A DNA stretch of 64,000 bases from Bidens hawaiensis (taxonomy: Eukaryota; Streptophyta; Magnoliopsida; Asterales; Asteraceae): contig JAIQDT010000667.1 of the NCBI GenBank assembly GCA_021521415.1, forward strand, positions 103,059 through 167,058, written 5' to 3'. A program made the translations under genes and the position numbers. Below the pieces are notes generated by a model. The model searched no databases, had not been told where the DNA came from, and saw only the letters and a program-made list of their open reading frames with translations. Below, piece by piece: positions 23,758 through 35,024 of the stretch. Positions within the stretch are counted from its first letter, which is position 1. Every line of letters begins with the position of its first letter.

Positions 23758-24172
23758 TAATCAAGCATCAACATACCCTTCCTTAATTCCCTAAAAACAT
23801 GCTCGTCAAGGGTCATGTTATTGAACAAGTAAGACATCACCAACAGTGGTCTTGTCTTTTAACAATAAAACACGGGTAGTGAGTCAATCGGTTTCACGCA
23901 AGATTGGCCCAAACAAAAGTCAAAGTCAAAATATTCAAAGTCTTGTTCCGTCTTGCACGCGAACTTGTTACAAATCCACGAGATTCTTCTGCCGTATGGA
24001 CACCAAACACAACACAAAATCTTGAAAACAATAAACAATATTCATCCATCCAGAAAACGAACGCACACGGCACACCATCTGTTTGTTGTTTGTTAAAGTT
24101 TCTACCAGCTCACTTACGTAGGTATGCTCGTGATTCAGTCTCACTGTCAACTCAAGACCACACATCACTTAA

Positions 24173-26250
24173 ATGGTGTTCTTCACTAAGGTATTATTAT
24201 TATTTTTATAGCATAAATATGTGGTAATTTGAAAAGGGTTTTTCTCAGAATTTGATTTTTTGCATAAAATTGTGACCTAATTTAATATACTTGATTTACA
24301 GGATGCTGTAATACTCAAGCCTCCAAAGAAGTCTGCAGTGTTATTAAGACTGATAGTGTTGGCATTTTCAATGGTGTTTGGTGTTTATGTATGTTCCATT
24401 TGTTTCAACCAAGTAAATACTGAAACCGATGACACGTTTGTTGACGTTCAACTAATCGAAAGGCTTACAGCAACCGTGTTGACCGATCACAAATCCCCTT
24501 TTTGCATTACCCGAATCCCAAAACTTTCGATAGGTAATTAGTTTGTAATTTCTTTTTTAACTTGTTTCATACACTATTAATATTGTTTTGGTTTGTATTT
24601 TCAGGTTGGAATGTGCAGGGAATCCGGTGCGTTTGTTTGTGATTTTGTCTATGCAAAGGTCGGGGAGCGGGTGGTTTGAGACTTTGTTGAATAGTCATGT
24701 AAATGTTAGCTCTAATGGTGAGATTTTTGGTCCGAAGAATAGGAGGGAGAATGTTTCATCGATTGTTGAAACGCTTGACAGGGTTTATAATTTGGATTGG
24801 TTTACGAGCTCATCAAAGAACGAGTGTTCTGCTGCAGTTGGCTTCAAATGGATGCTCAATCAGGTATTTATATGTTTGTGTAACCATATAATGTATGTAT
24901 ATGCCATTCCCCTTTTTCATAAATTGTGCCACCCGTACTCGTTTTTAAGTAGTTCGGCTTAAGGGTGTAAACGAGACGGGCTGAGCCTGAGCTCGTCTGA
25001 ACTTGAGCTCAGCTCGTTTAACTTAAGTGAACTCGAGCTCAGCTTATTTGTTATTTGTTTATATACACCTACAGTTGTTTTTATATATAAATATATTTAC
25101 AATTCTATACATAACATAATATGTATTGTTTAGTTAATTTTATTGTTATTACACATATAACTCTATTTATCATGCAGTTATATATTTATTATAGTAAAAA
25201 ATGTTATTATATTTATATAAATAATAAGCTTGTTTAGGCTCGCCAGTACTAAGCTTAATAGATGATTATATAAAGTTCGGGCTCGAGCTGGTTTATTTAA
25301 CAAGCTCCAAGTTAAGCTCGAGTTCGTTAAAGCTCGGCTCGATTTGAGCTTTTAGTGAACTTCTGTTGGCTTCATTTGACCCTCCTAGTTAGGCTACCGA
25401 ACTTCTGTAGGCTCCATTACCGTATCATGCGAAAAAGTCACCAAGGTTGTGTGCAATTTTTTGTTTTTCTTAATGATTTCTATATTCTGAGAAACGTTAC
25501 AATAATATAGTTTATTTTCATATAAATGCAGGGTTTAATGGAACACCCTAAAGAAATCATAGACTACTTCAACAATAATGGCGTATCTGTAATATTTCTT
25601 TTAAGACGAAACATGCTTCGTAGATTGGTTTCGGTGCTTGCGAATTCATATGATAAAGGTGCCAAAGTTTTAAACAGCATCCATGTGTCTCATGTCCACT
25701 CACATGAAGAGGTATCGTTAAAGGCCTGAGTATAAAATTTATTTTCTTTTCTACGAAAATCTAAAAATTAAGACAAGATATTTAATATTAATTTTCATTA
25801 TGTTTACAGGCTTCGGTACTTTCTAAATACAAACCTACAATCAACATAGCTTCACTCACATAGGATTTGAGAGAAATGGAAGCAAATGCCATGAAAGCAC
25901 TTGAGTACTTCAATAGTACGAGGCATATTATTCTCTATTATGAAGATCTCATCAGGAACCCTTCTGTAAGTACAACCATAATTGTATTTACTCACGGGAC
26001 GCTCCAATGCCCTGCTAACTAATTACATAAACTATATTATGTGGGATCGTTGTTTAATGTTTCTTTAACATGGCTGTTGCAGAAACTGATAGAAGTTCAA
26101 GATTTTCTGAAGCTACCGCGTATGAAGTTGACCAGCCGGCAAGTCAAGATTCATAAAGGATCGTTGTCGGAACATATTAAGAATTGTGATGATGTTAACA
26201 AGACTCTTTATGGAACAACTTATGAGAAGTTTCTTCAAGCTGACTATTGA
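24173..26250 (+). pseudogene. Sulfotransferase-like type II membrane protein, disrupted
   Basis: Exons 24173-24190, 24302-24533, 24605-24863, 25532-25711, 25810-25965 and 26083-26250, all GT-AG. The product starts MVFFTK, then a hydrophobic anchor (LLRLIVLAFSMVFGVYVCSI), then a P-loop-like SMQRSGSGWFETLL in exon 3 that fits a PAPS 5'-phosphosulfate loop, and RRNMLRRLVSVLANSY in exon 4 that fits the 3'-phosphate site. This suggests a Golgi-type sulfotransferase-fold protein with cytosolic N-terminus. Lesions: one base appears lost near 24459, after the residues LIER, because the frame needed to reach exon 3 (PNPKTFDR, then LEC) is shifted; and an in-frame TAG at 25861-25863 in exon 5. Splice sites and the C-terminus (TGA at 26248) are preserved, so decay is recent, or one lesion may be a sequencing or allele-specific change. 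Confidence 0.85.
24962..25370. mobile_element. GCTCG-rich MITE in intron 3 of the sulfotransferase-like gene
   Basis: Starts AAGGGTGTAAACGAGACGGG and carries repeated GAGCTCG/GCTCGAG words to about 25350. Same compositional family as the elements near 14157 and 15446. The right terminus is not clear. Confidence 0.55.
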
Positions 26251-28233
26251 TTCGAGCGTGCAATGTGTTAATATCGGTAGAGTTGAGTAGTACTTGAATT
26301 GATGGATCAAGGTGGAAAAGAGATTTGATTTTGTTTTTTGCTTCTTGTAGGTTGCATAGGTTTTTCAATTAGTAGTTTATAGGGATTCATATTTTGTTCG
26401 TATCTTGCTAGCTTATGCCATTTGTTGGAAGTTGCAAATAGGCTGTTAATTGAACATTATTTTCTTTAACTTCATAGTTTTTGTAATGTCTAGTGAATCA
26501 AATTGTCGCTATTTCATATCCGCTTATATTTCTCGTTTATCTACAAAGTTTGCCTTACGTCAATCATTTTTAGGCATCTCGGTCACCCACAACCTTCTAA
26601 CAATACTCCCGTGACATGTAGGCAACATGCGAACTGTGTAACACACCAGCCCTTTTCAAGGCTCTTTTTATGTAGAACCATAAGTTATACCCAATCACAC
26701 CAACCATAGACCAGTTTATTTCTTTCTTTCAAAGATATATAATTAGAGAGAAGTACTCTCTAAACTCCCATCTTTTTTCTAAGCTCTAATGCATTAATCT
26801 ACCTAATGTAACACCAGAACATGGCCATCTTTGGCAGTACATACTGTTTTTGACTGTACCCTGGAAGACCAACGCGTTGTCTAAGTAGAGGTGTGAATAT
26901 GTTTTGAGGGACCTGTGTTGAACACGAATCCTCAGCCACAATCATCAAGGAGGCTACAAGAAGACCTTATTGAAGACCCTACCTTTTAAAAATCCGTACT
27001 TGTGCATCCGGCCACTATCAAACTTTCCAACGAAGGAACGGACACTGATCTACAAGGAAACAAGCAACATATCCACTATACACCTTAGAAAATTAATTAA
27101 GCAATTAATTCCAGACGTCATATTCCACAAAAGTAATTGATTAGTCATTACAAATATAAAAAGGAATATTGCAGATGACTTTCGATCTGCAACACCCCGG
27201 ACAGAGGCCACTCCTTCACAAAACACGCGTTCGAAACTCAATCAGCCGGTCCTCATGGTTTACAACAGCAGTCTAGTCACTCATCCAGCATCAACCACAA
27301 TATGCCCTGAGACAAGATCGATATGGCTTCTACTGAAAGTATGGTATTACTATTCTTATATTAATTTAGATTTGATTTTATTTTGTCTAGCATCAGTAAC
27401 AAAAAGGGTTTCTGATGTTGAACCAGCGCACAGTTAATTCATTATTTCTATATTTGTTTAATATTTCCGTAACACACGTTAGCATAAATATTTTGTGTTT
27501 AAGTAGTGTTTCCCCCGATTTGGAACCTGATGATTTTATTAATTCTTAATAGTTTTAATTTCTCATACATTAATTGATACAAAGGAAATAAGGAAGTGAT
27601 ACGTGTGCCTAACATGAGTATTATTGGCGAGATGTATTTGTGTCCATTTACGTCGTATCCACGCAATCAAAACCCATCTAATTAGATATCTAAACGCACG
27701 TCTTCATCGTGTAAATGATCGGATAACTAACATGTATGGCACTATATTATATATATATATGTAAGCGGGTTTGGACGTACCGTTTCTAGCATAACATGAC
27801 ATTACATATTAAAAATCGATGTTTTTAAATATAGTTATAATATACTCACACTATAGTATAGATAATTAAAATCTTTATTTTAACTAAAAAAACAATGATG
27901 TATATACAAATTATTTGGATTTTAAATCGTTGATGGAACTAGATTTAAATAAAATAATATGTCAACATAAGACACGGAATCTTACCTTCTCCAAACCGTT
28001 GATAACTCCTAACTAAAAGTTACAAGCTAGCAGGCGACATATATATACACACACATACACATATGTTGCCGGGGTTCATATATAGGAGAGAAGTATTCAT
28101 GTCCATTTATCTCTGTAGGTTTCTTGTGTATATATACATGCATATACACCATTTGAAATGCAGAAAAATAAGCATCATGTAATGCCTAACTAAAAACTTA
28201 TGTGGTGGCTAGTGGTGGTACGCCCATGGGGAA
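26251..28233. other. Spacer, no gene seen
   Basis: 3' UTR of the preceding gene, then sequence of mixed composition. The stretch 26560-27440 is less AT-rich and may be a decayed retroelement, but I see no domain. TA and CA microsatellite-like runs occur near 27750 and 28040. Confidence 0.4.
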
Positions 28234-28467
28234 GCATCATTTTAAATTAAATTAGTGTTACATTTTATATGGTGTACATCATTTTAAATTAAATTAGTGT
28301 TACATTTTATATGGTGTATATGCATCGTTTTAAATTAAATTAGTGTTACATTTTATATGGTGTATATGCATATGCATCGTTTTAAATTAAATTAGTGTTA
28401 CATTTGATATGGTGTATATGCATATACACCATATCAAATGTAACACTAATTTAATTTAAAACGATGC
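28234..28467. repeat. Tandem array ending in a perfect 94-bp palindrome
   Basis: Four head-to-tail copies of a unit of about 45 bp (GCATCRTTTTAAATTAAATT...GGTGTA) begin at 28234, 28277, 28322 and 28374. The fourth is followed immediately by its exact reverse complement, so 28374-28420 and 28421-28467 form a 47-bp perfect inverted repeat without spacer, centred on ATATGCATAT. Confidence 0.95.
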
Positions 28468-28556
28468 TTCATAACAACACGTACATATTTAGCTTATACG
28501 CCTTTACTCATTAAATTAAAAGTTAATGGGTTGAAGGCTTGAAATAGAGGTGCACA

Positions 28557-28772
28557 AACCGGTTTTTTTAAAAAAACCGGTTCGGTTATTAACCGGACCG
28601 GTTTTTTTTGGCCCGAAAAAAAACCGGTTCGGTTAATAACCGGACCGGTTAATAACCGGTTTTTTGCTGTCAAAACCCTAACCGGTCTAACCGGTTAGGA
28701 CCGGTTTAGAAACCGGTTAATAAACCGGTTTTTTTATTAACCGGTTTTTTTTATTAACCGGTTTTTTTTTAT
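28557..28772. repeat. Left subterminal AACCGGTT array of the hAT element
   Basis: More than ten ACCGG/CCGGT words, many as full AACCGGTT palindromes separated by T or A runs. In hAT elements such as Ac, short subterminal motifs bind the BED domain of the transposase; that role is inferred here. Confidence 0.85.
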
Positions 28773-29514
28773 TTTTTTATTTTTTTAAATTTCGCGGTTT
28801 CAAATACGAATATTTGTTTTTTATATTTTGTAATTAATGAAGACCATTATTTTTTCACAGTATAAACAAACCGGTAACTACAAGGCAAAACGGTAACTAC
28901 AAGGCAAAACTGACTGACCGAAGCCATTCTTTGCTTTCGTTGTTAGGGTTCTTTGCTTGGAAGATGAGTATGAGTGTGTGTTGGTGAATGTGTTTTCAAC
29001 AAACCAAAGATTAAAAACACATAACTTTCATTTATAGTTTTTACATTAAAAATACAAACATTAAATCGTTATCGCATATTCGTAACTCAAAAATACAAAC
29101 ATTAAATCATTAACACTGAAGAAATCTCTGCCAAGAACTGTTGTTCATGATTTAACTCAAAAATACAAACATTAAATCGTGAACTAGCAGATGCTCCTGT
29201 TGTTCCCAATCGCAGTTTGTTCATGATTTGCTTCCATGTTTGCTGTTTCTTTAACTAAATTAGAAAAATCCAAATCAACAAGTAAATAAGAGCACATATT
29301 AGGAAAAAGAATGCTTAGACACGATTACATGAACAACTTACTGTTTCTTACTCATGATTTGCCTCCATGTTTGCTGTTTCTTTAACTAATTTTCTTCGTT
29401 ACCCGATCCCGAGCTATTTCTTAGGTAATCGTCGTACGCGGCTTCTTCATCGGTCATTGGTTGAGTGTGTCCTTCATTGACCTCGTCTTCATACAAGCCC
29501 GCTTCATACTCCAT
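28773..29514 (-). other. 3' non-coding part of the hAT element
   Basis: Contains three copies of AAAAATACAAACATTAAATC (29045-29185) and two of a motif of about 40 bp starting GTTCATGATTTGC/CTCATGATTTGC (29218 and 29350). These are small internal duplications downstream of the transposase stop. No gene. Confidence 0.5.
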
Positions 29515-31494
29515 TTACTCCATTTCCCCTTCGAGTGAGCGTTGATGTTGTGCCCTATCTAAAGAGTCCAAGTAATCCTTGTAGCAAATCGACATCTCTA
29601 TAGCTGGTGCAGTGAGTCGAGTCCTCCTAATCGATATAACCCTGCCAGAAACAGAAAAAGCAGACTCCGAAGCTACCGTGGAAGCTTGGACCGTTAGTAA
29701 ATCTTTGGCCTTGGCGGCGAGGATCGGAAACTCATCCTCCTTACCTCTCCACCAAGCCAGCAAATCAAGACTTCTAAATTCATCCGGAGTCATGTGTTTC
29801 ACAAAGTTGGTACCACCATACCTTCCAAGTTCACTGCTTGGGGTGTTTACCTTTTGACGTTTACCGGCGTCTTCCCAAATCATGTAGTACATCCCCATTT
29901 CAAGGTCGGTTTGGGATTGGGATTGGGCAACAGCTCTTAACGAGTCATGAATTTGGGAAGACGACCCGTATTTTGTAAGGTAGACATCATACATGTTTGA
30001 CAAGGTGGTGTTGAAAGCATTCTTTAAAGTTTGGCTATAATAGGGGTTTTGATCGTCGTTTAACCCTAGCTCATCACAAATTTTTTCTATTAAAGCTTCA
30101 ACACCACCAACATTGATGCAAGGGTTTAACGCAGCAGCACATGTCAAAACAGCGGGTAGTTCTTGAAAATATTTTCTAAATTTTTCTTTCATTTTTACAC
30201 CCATATCAAAATAAGGTGCACCTCTACAATGAAGTTCACTCAACTTTGTGCACATGACAGCAATTTTTGGTAAAGTAATGGGGCTTGTTGGATAGTAAAC
30301 CCCGGATAAACTAGTTGTGCAAGATTTAAAAATTTGAAGGACCTCCGTAACGATCTCAATCAATAACCAGTTTCTAGGATCGTACGGTGCACATTTACCC
30401 CTACTTGACAAAATTTGATGAAACGCAATTAATGATTCTTTTTGTTTGATGGCTTTCTCAAACATATTACAAGTCGAGTTCCATCTTGTTGGACAATCCC
30501 AATTTGGCCCCAACCATTGACAATTAGCTTCTACACAAAATTTTTTGTATCTTGAAAATGTTTTATTGTTGCTAAAAACATCTCGTAACATTCTTTTAAA
30601 ATTGTTTCTTTGCGTTTCGATCACGTTTAACCCATCTTGCACGGCCAAGTTGATAATATGTGCAATGCATCCGCTATGAAAAAACGCTCCATCACAAATA
30701 GGTTTATACTTTAATTTTAAATGGCCAACCGCGGCCGTATTGTTGGACGCGTTATCAAACGAAATTGAAAAGATTTTATGTTCAATCTTGTATTGTCGAA
30801 TGACTTTATCCAAGATTTGAAAAATATTTCTACCCGTGTGCGGGTAATCAAACAATTGAAACGCAACGGTTCGTTTCATCATTTGCCACGACTCGGGGTC
30901 AACCCAATGAGCCGTCACACAAATGTATGAGTCGGGCGAACCATGAGGTACCGACCACACATCCGTTGTTAAGTTTACACCAGTTTGTAAGTTTGAAAAG
31001 TATGAAATTAGTTCGGATTTAGCGTTTTTCCATGCTTTAAGACAATCTCTTCTAAGGGTCGAACGACTTACGTGTTGGTAGCGTGGTTGAACATAGTTTT
31101 GCATCATCTCCGTGAATTGAGGGTTGTCGAAGTGGTTGAAAGGAAGTGTTTGTTGAATCACAAAGTTTGAAAACTGTTGACGTACCGCTTCAACGTCGTA
31201 CGTAAACACCGCTCCTTGATTCGTCATCTCCGGCTGCGAACTACTTCCCGATTCGTCCTTCAAGGCCTTGCAAAAGGGCCTTTGTACATGCGCTTTTAAA
31301 GTGGAGTTTGCATCTTTGCCATAAAACTTCAAACAATGTTTGCATTGAGCTTTTTGGCTACCGTTAGACATTTCGCATAGGTCGAAATGTTGCCAAACAT
31401 CATGGTTTCGTTTCGTGGGGATGACCCGAACGACCGTTTCTCCCGTGTTCGAGGCACCCATGTTGACGGATGAAGCAGCACTTTGGGAGGCCAT
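29515..31494 (-). CDS. hAT transposase with BED zinc finger, 659 residues
   Basis: Single exon, ATG at 31494, stop at 29515. Residues about 29-78 form a BED finger (C51, C54, H69, C75). The RNase H-like core shows TTDVW (D178), SFDNASNN (D247) and the conserved FHSGCIAHIINLAVQDGL stretch (about 272-289). The C-terminal hAT dimerisation region (about 570-635) includes LDLLAWW, FPILAAKAKDLL and VASESAFSVSGR. The protein would bind element ends in the nucleus and catalyse cut-and-paste movement through a D,D,E site; I did not place the E with certainty. No stop or frameshift is seen. The start is supported by the BED finger lying 29 residues downstream. A co-opted gene is an alternative, but the TIRs and TSD argue for a resident transposon. 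Confidence 0.95.
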   Translation of the reverse strand: MASQSAASSVNMGASNTGETVVRVIPTKRNHDVWQHFDLCEMSNGSQKAQCKHCLKFYGKDANSTLKAHVQRPFCKALKDESGSSSQPEMTNQGAVFTYDVEAVRQQFSNFVIQQTLPFNHFDNPQFTEMMQNYVQPRYQHVSRSTLRRDCLKAWKNAKSELISYFSNLQTGVNLTTDVWSVPHGSPDSYICVTAHWVDPESWQMMKRTVAFQLFDYPHTGRNIFQILDKVIRQYKIEHKIFSISFDNASNNTAAVGHLKLKYKPICDGAFFHSGCIAHIINLAVQDGLNVIETQRNNFKRMLRDVFSNNKTFSRYKKFCVEANCQWLGPNWDCPTRWNSTCNMFEKAIKQKESLIAFHQILSSRGKCAPYDPRNWLLIEIVTEVLQIFKSCTTSLSGVYYPTSPITLPKIAVMCTKLSELHCRGAPYFDMGVKMKEKFRKYFQELPAVLTCAAALNPCINVGGVEALIEKICDELGLNDDQNPYYSQTLKNAFNTTLSNMYDVYLTKYGSSSQIHDSLRAVAQSQSQTDLEMGMYYMIWEDAGKRQKVNTPSSELGRYGGTNFVKHMTPDEFRSLDLLAWWRGKEDEFPILAAKAKDLLTVQASTVASESAFSVSGRVISIRRTRLTAPAIEMSICYKDYLDSLDRAQHQRSLEGEME

Positions 31495-31762
31495 GATAAT
31501 CGACTATGAAATAAGAGTGGTATACTCGAGTATGAAATAAACGACTACGAAATAAGAGCGTATGGAGTGGTAATGTGGTATAATTGAGCGTGAGATAACA
31601 AAATAATCGCGTATGAAATAAACGTTTAGAGCGTTTAGAGTTGTATAATCGAGTGTGATCTAACCAATACCCAACCTAAACTATATATAGATGTTTGTGG
31701 GGGTAAAATGGTAAAAAAAAAAAAAAAACGGTCCAAAAACAAAAAAAACGGGCATATAGCCG
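31495..31762 (-). promoter_or_regulatory. 5' leader/promoter side of the hAT element
   Basis: Repeats of GTATGAAATAA/CTATGAAATAAGAG (31505-31625) and an A-run at about 31713. On the minus strand CTATATATAG at 31690-31680 could serve as a TATA element about 190 bp upstream of the ATG. Confidence 0.4.
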
Positions 31763-32050
31763 TTATAAACCGGTTTTTTTATAAACCGGTTAACCAATTT
31801 TTCCATAACCGGTTAATAAAAAAATCGGTTTTTCCATTAACCGGTTAACCGGTTTTTCCATAACCGGTTAATAAAAAAAACCGGTTTTTCCATTAACCGG
31901 TTCGTTAACCGGTTTTGGATCTAGAACTTGTAACCGAAAGACGAACCGGCGGTTTCTAAACCGGTCAAACCGGTTTTTAAAAAACCGGTTTTCGTAAAAA
32001 CCGGTTTCCGGTTTAAACCGGTAAACCGGTTCCCCAACCGGTTTTTTTGG
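31763..32050. repeat. Right subterminal AACCGGTT array of the hAT element
   Basis: Dense ACCGG/CCGGT words, mirroring the left array, ending at the TIR. Confidence 0.85.
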
Positions 32051-32067
32051 CCATCTCTAGCTTGAAG

Positions 32068-33695
32068 CACTAAACCAAATAATATTAGCTCTCTTCCATA
32101 ATAATGACAAGTACCTCTCTAAACCAACCATCCTTCAATGTCATTAAGCTTGACACATCATTGTCCATATATATATAATAATTTTTTATTCGTCACGTCG
32201 TATATGAGGTTTTGTGACGGAGGTTTGTCTATTGCTATGATCTAGCATTCTAGCTATAAATATCAGGCGTTCATAAGCTTATACATTGCATCCTACTTAA
32301 TTCTATAGTTAATTCTATACATGTTATCAGTTCCACACACAGCCCATGGATCTAAGAAAGTTAATCCTGGTTGTTTTGATCGATCATATAATATCCCTTC
32401 CGATTCAATTTGTTGATGAGGGAAGGCGTACGTTTGCAGCAACACATCGGCCATGTTAAGAAAACTGTATATAATTACCAAGGTGGAATACAATACAATA
32501 TGGAAGTGAAGCTATACCCACCAGCACCACCAATTGAAACTTTGGTTAGGTCTCACCCACCTCCTACACATACATGACGTAACTGATTGTTGAAGATTTT
32601 AGGCCTATGGAACCAGGTAATATATATATAGCCCTGGAATCGGGCATTGTATATTTCAGTTTACATTTATTATACATGACATGATCTGAGTGTATTGCGA
32701 GTTATCAATCTAGCTTTCCTGTACGTGTTGACATTTATTGTGACATAAATATATATTTCAAATTTTCTTAATTATCTTGTTGTAATGTCATGTCATTTTA
32801 ATATATAATTATATATACTATCATCAGTTTAATTAGTAATTATATATCAATGTCTAGACTTGAAAGCAAAGGGATGGGTGTTAATTAATTAAGTCAAAAA
32901 TCACAGATTCTAACCGGCCATTTTGTATACAACTAACTGTTGGCAACCAATATAAGAATCTTGAACAAAGTCACTTCAGTTAAAGATCTATGCATGTGGT
33001 CGATCACATGTGATACTCGATCAATCTTCTCCAACAAGGCCTGGTAGTGGTCATTCTAAGCAGGACCAATTAAGTTGCCAAGCCAAATGCCTAGTTTTGG
33101 AAGAAACTAACTTTGTTCTATAGGACTGAACATCACATCCTGCAAGCCCTCACTGCTTTTATATATGTTACTTAGGGTAGCTGCTAATGTATTCAATGTA
33201 AACTTGGCCTGGTACGTAATTAAAATAAATTTAGAGCAACCCCCAATGAAAATACAGTTCTTATATAGTCTGTTACTATGTAATTATACCAAGGATAAAA
33301 GGGAAATTAAAAAAAAAAGAAGGATAATTCCAGTAAACACAGGTGGGATATTTTTGCATATGTGAGATGCTTAATGTTGAAATTAAAGGTGACATCACTG
33401 AAGAGTAAACTATATATAGTCATAAAATGTTCATACAAAATAACGTAAGGCAAATTAAATAGAGAAAAATGAGGTTACTGTAATTTGTAGCTTTTCAATT
33501 CCTTAGAACAAATATACTAATATCTGTCAATCATTATATATATATATATATAGGTCAGCATGCAAAATGGGCTTAGGGTAATGGCATATGTGTTATGTAG
33601 GCCCTTAAAAGTTATAATGATCTAAATTGCCCAAAGTAATAGAAATTAAACAATCGATAAGAACTTACGAACGAATCTGTATTTCATTGAAGATC
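32068..33695. other. Spacer between hAT and copia elements
   Basis: AT-rich. Holds the tentative small ORF at 32346-32459 with an upstream TATAAATA near 32255. Nothing else is supported. Confidence 0.4.
32346..32459 (+). CDS. Possible small ORF with signal-peptide-like start (tentative)
   Basis: A 37-codon frame starts MDLRKLILVVLIDHIISLPI, which looks like a short secretion signal, then FVDEGRRTF. A TATAAATA box lies near 32255, about 90 bp upstream. A different frame just downstream (about 32474-32575) encodes a proline-rich tail ending PPAPPIETLVRSHPPPTHT. Together they could be a frameshifted small secreted peptide gene, or chance. I do not recognise a known peptide family. Confidence 0.15.
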   Translation: MDLRKLILVVLIDHIISLPIQFVDEGRRTFAATHRPC

Positions 33696-33779
33696 TAATA
33701 GACGTAGATATATAAAGCATAGATTGTATATAATTATTATTGTAGATGTGCCAAATATTATCTCCAAATATGGAGATTA
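33696..33779 (+). repeat. Remnant of the copia 5' LTR
   Basis: TAATAGACGTAGATATATAA... matches the start of the 3' LTR but lacks its first two bases and everything after base 86. It is joined directly to the proline-rich pol linker. Confidence 0.75.
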
Positions 33780-35024
33780 ACCCACCCCACCTACGTCCCC
33801 CACTACTCCTCCATCCTCACCCATGCATAATTCTCCATCTATGCCCCCACCCTTCATCACCAAACCATTCATCATTTACAACTCACTTCCCTTCCACTCA
33901 ACCCACCTCATCCACGGCCCACCCTACCCCCTTGTTTCCTCACACCCCTCTGTCACATTCACCACCCCAACCCATAAATACAAATTCCACCACAGAATCC
34001 CACCACTCCACCTACAACCACTCCAAATGTAACCCCACCTCCTCCTCCCACTCGTACCATGCGCACCCGCGGTATGGACGGAATTGTTAAACCAAAGAAA
34101 TTCCTTAACCTGTCTACCACCACTGTTGCTCCTATTCCCAAAAACCCATCACATGCCTTGTCCACTACGGAATGGTATAATGCCATGAATGATGAGTATA
34201 ACGCACTTATTAGAAATGAGACTTGGGAACTTGTCCCTCGCCATCCACAAATGAATGTAATAAGAAGTATGTGGTTGTTTAAACATAAGTTCCACTCCGA
34301 TGGTACTTTAGAGCGGTATAAAGCGCGATTAGTTTGTGATGGCAGGTCTCAACAAGTTGGTATAGATAGTGGGGAAACATTTAGTCCGGTGGTGAAACCG
34401 GCTACGATTCGAACCGTTTTATCCATTGCCTTATCGCGGTCTTGGCCAGTACATCAACTTGATGTCAGTAATGCGTTTTTGCATGGAAAGTTAAATGAAA
34501 CGGTCTATATGTATCAACCCTAGGGTTTCGTAGCAAGACCCATCCGGATCATGTGTGTCGACTCAAAAAGGCTTTATATGGACTTAAACAGGCACCGCGA
34601 GCATGGTATCAATGGTTCACCGATTATGTTTTGCACTTGGGTTTTCGACGAAGTCAATGTGATAACTCTTTGTATATACTACATTCCGGGCATCGCACAG
34701 CATATTTATTAATTTATGTTGATATATATCCTTCTCACTTCCTCTTCTGAGATGCTTCGTCAACGCCTAATGTGAAGTTTGGCCGATGAATTTGCCATGA
34801 AAGATCTTGGTCAACTAAGTTTTTTTCTTGGAATTTCGGTTGCACTGACTGGGGATACTATGTTTTTATCGCAAAGTTCATATGCCCTCGACATCATCAA
34901 ACGTGCTGGCGTGTAAACTTGCAAACCGACGCCAATACCTGTTGATACTAATGGCAAGCTTGGTGCTGATTCGGGTACCCCATTTGAGGATCCGACTCTT
35001 TATCGTAGTATGGCTGGCGCATTA
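33780..35024 (+). pseudogene. Copia pol fragment: linker and reverse transcriptase
   Basis: The first 260 bp encode the proline/serine-rich linker that separates integrase from reverse transcriptase in copia pol. RT follows: [33 protein letters not shown] and [12 protein letters not shown], then CRLKKALYGLKQAPRAWY, LLIYVD, MKDLGQLSFFLGI and LYRSMAGAL. Lesions include an in-frame TAG at 34521, a frameshift just after it, loss of bases at the catalytic YVDD (reads YVDI), a TGA near 34773 and a TAA near 34915. The frame stops at codon GCATTA where the chromovirus inserted. Confidence 0.9.

Larger units (their letters stand above)
28545..32059 (-). mobile_element. Complete hAT transposon, 3515 bp
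   Basis: Ends TAGAGGTGCACAAACCGG and (complement of right end) TAGAGATGGCCAAAAAAACCGG form short TIRs. Flanking 8-mers GCTTGAAA (28537-28544) and GCTTGAAG (32060-32067) are a near-perfect hAT target duplication. Subterminal zones are packed with AACCGGTT words. One uninterrupted transposase is encoded on the minus strand. All parts needed for autonomy are visible; activity is not shown. Confidence 0.9.

Noticed and set aside
23904..24227. 107-codon plus-strand frame before the sulfotransferase-like gene
   Set aside because: No recognisable domain; it overlaps the true first exon (24173-24190) in another frame and is probably 5' UTR.
29612..29857. 81-codon plus-strand frame in the hAT element
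   Set aside because: Antisense shadow of the transposase C-terminus.
33746..34090. Proline/histidine-rich 114-codon frame
   Set aside because: Out-of-frame reading of the copia integrase-RT linker; the RT continuation starts in another frame near 34059.
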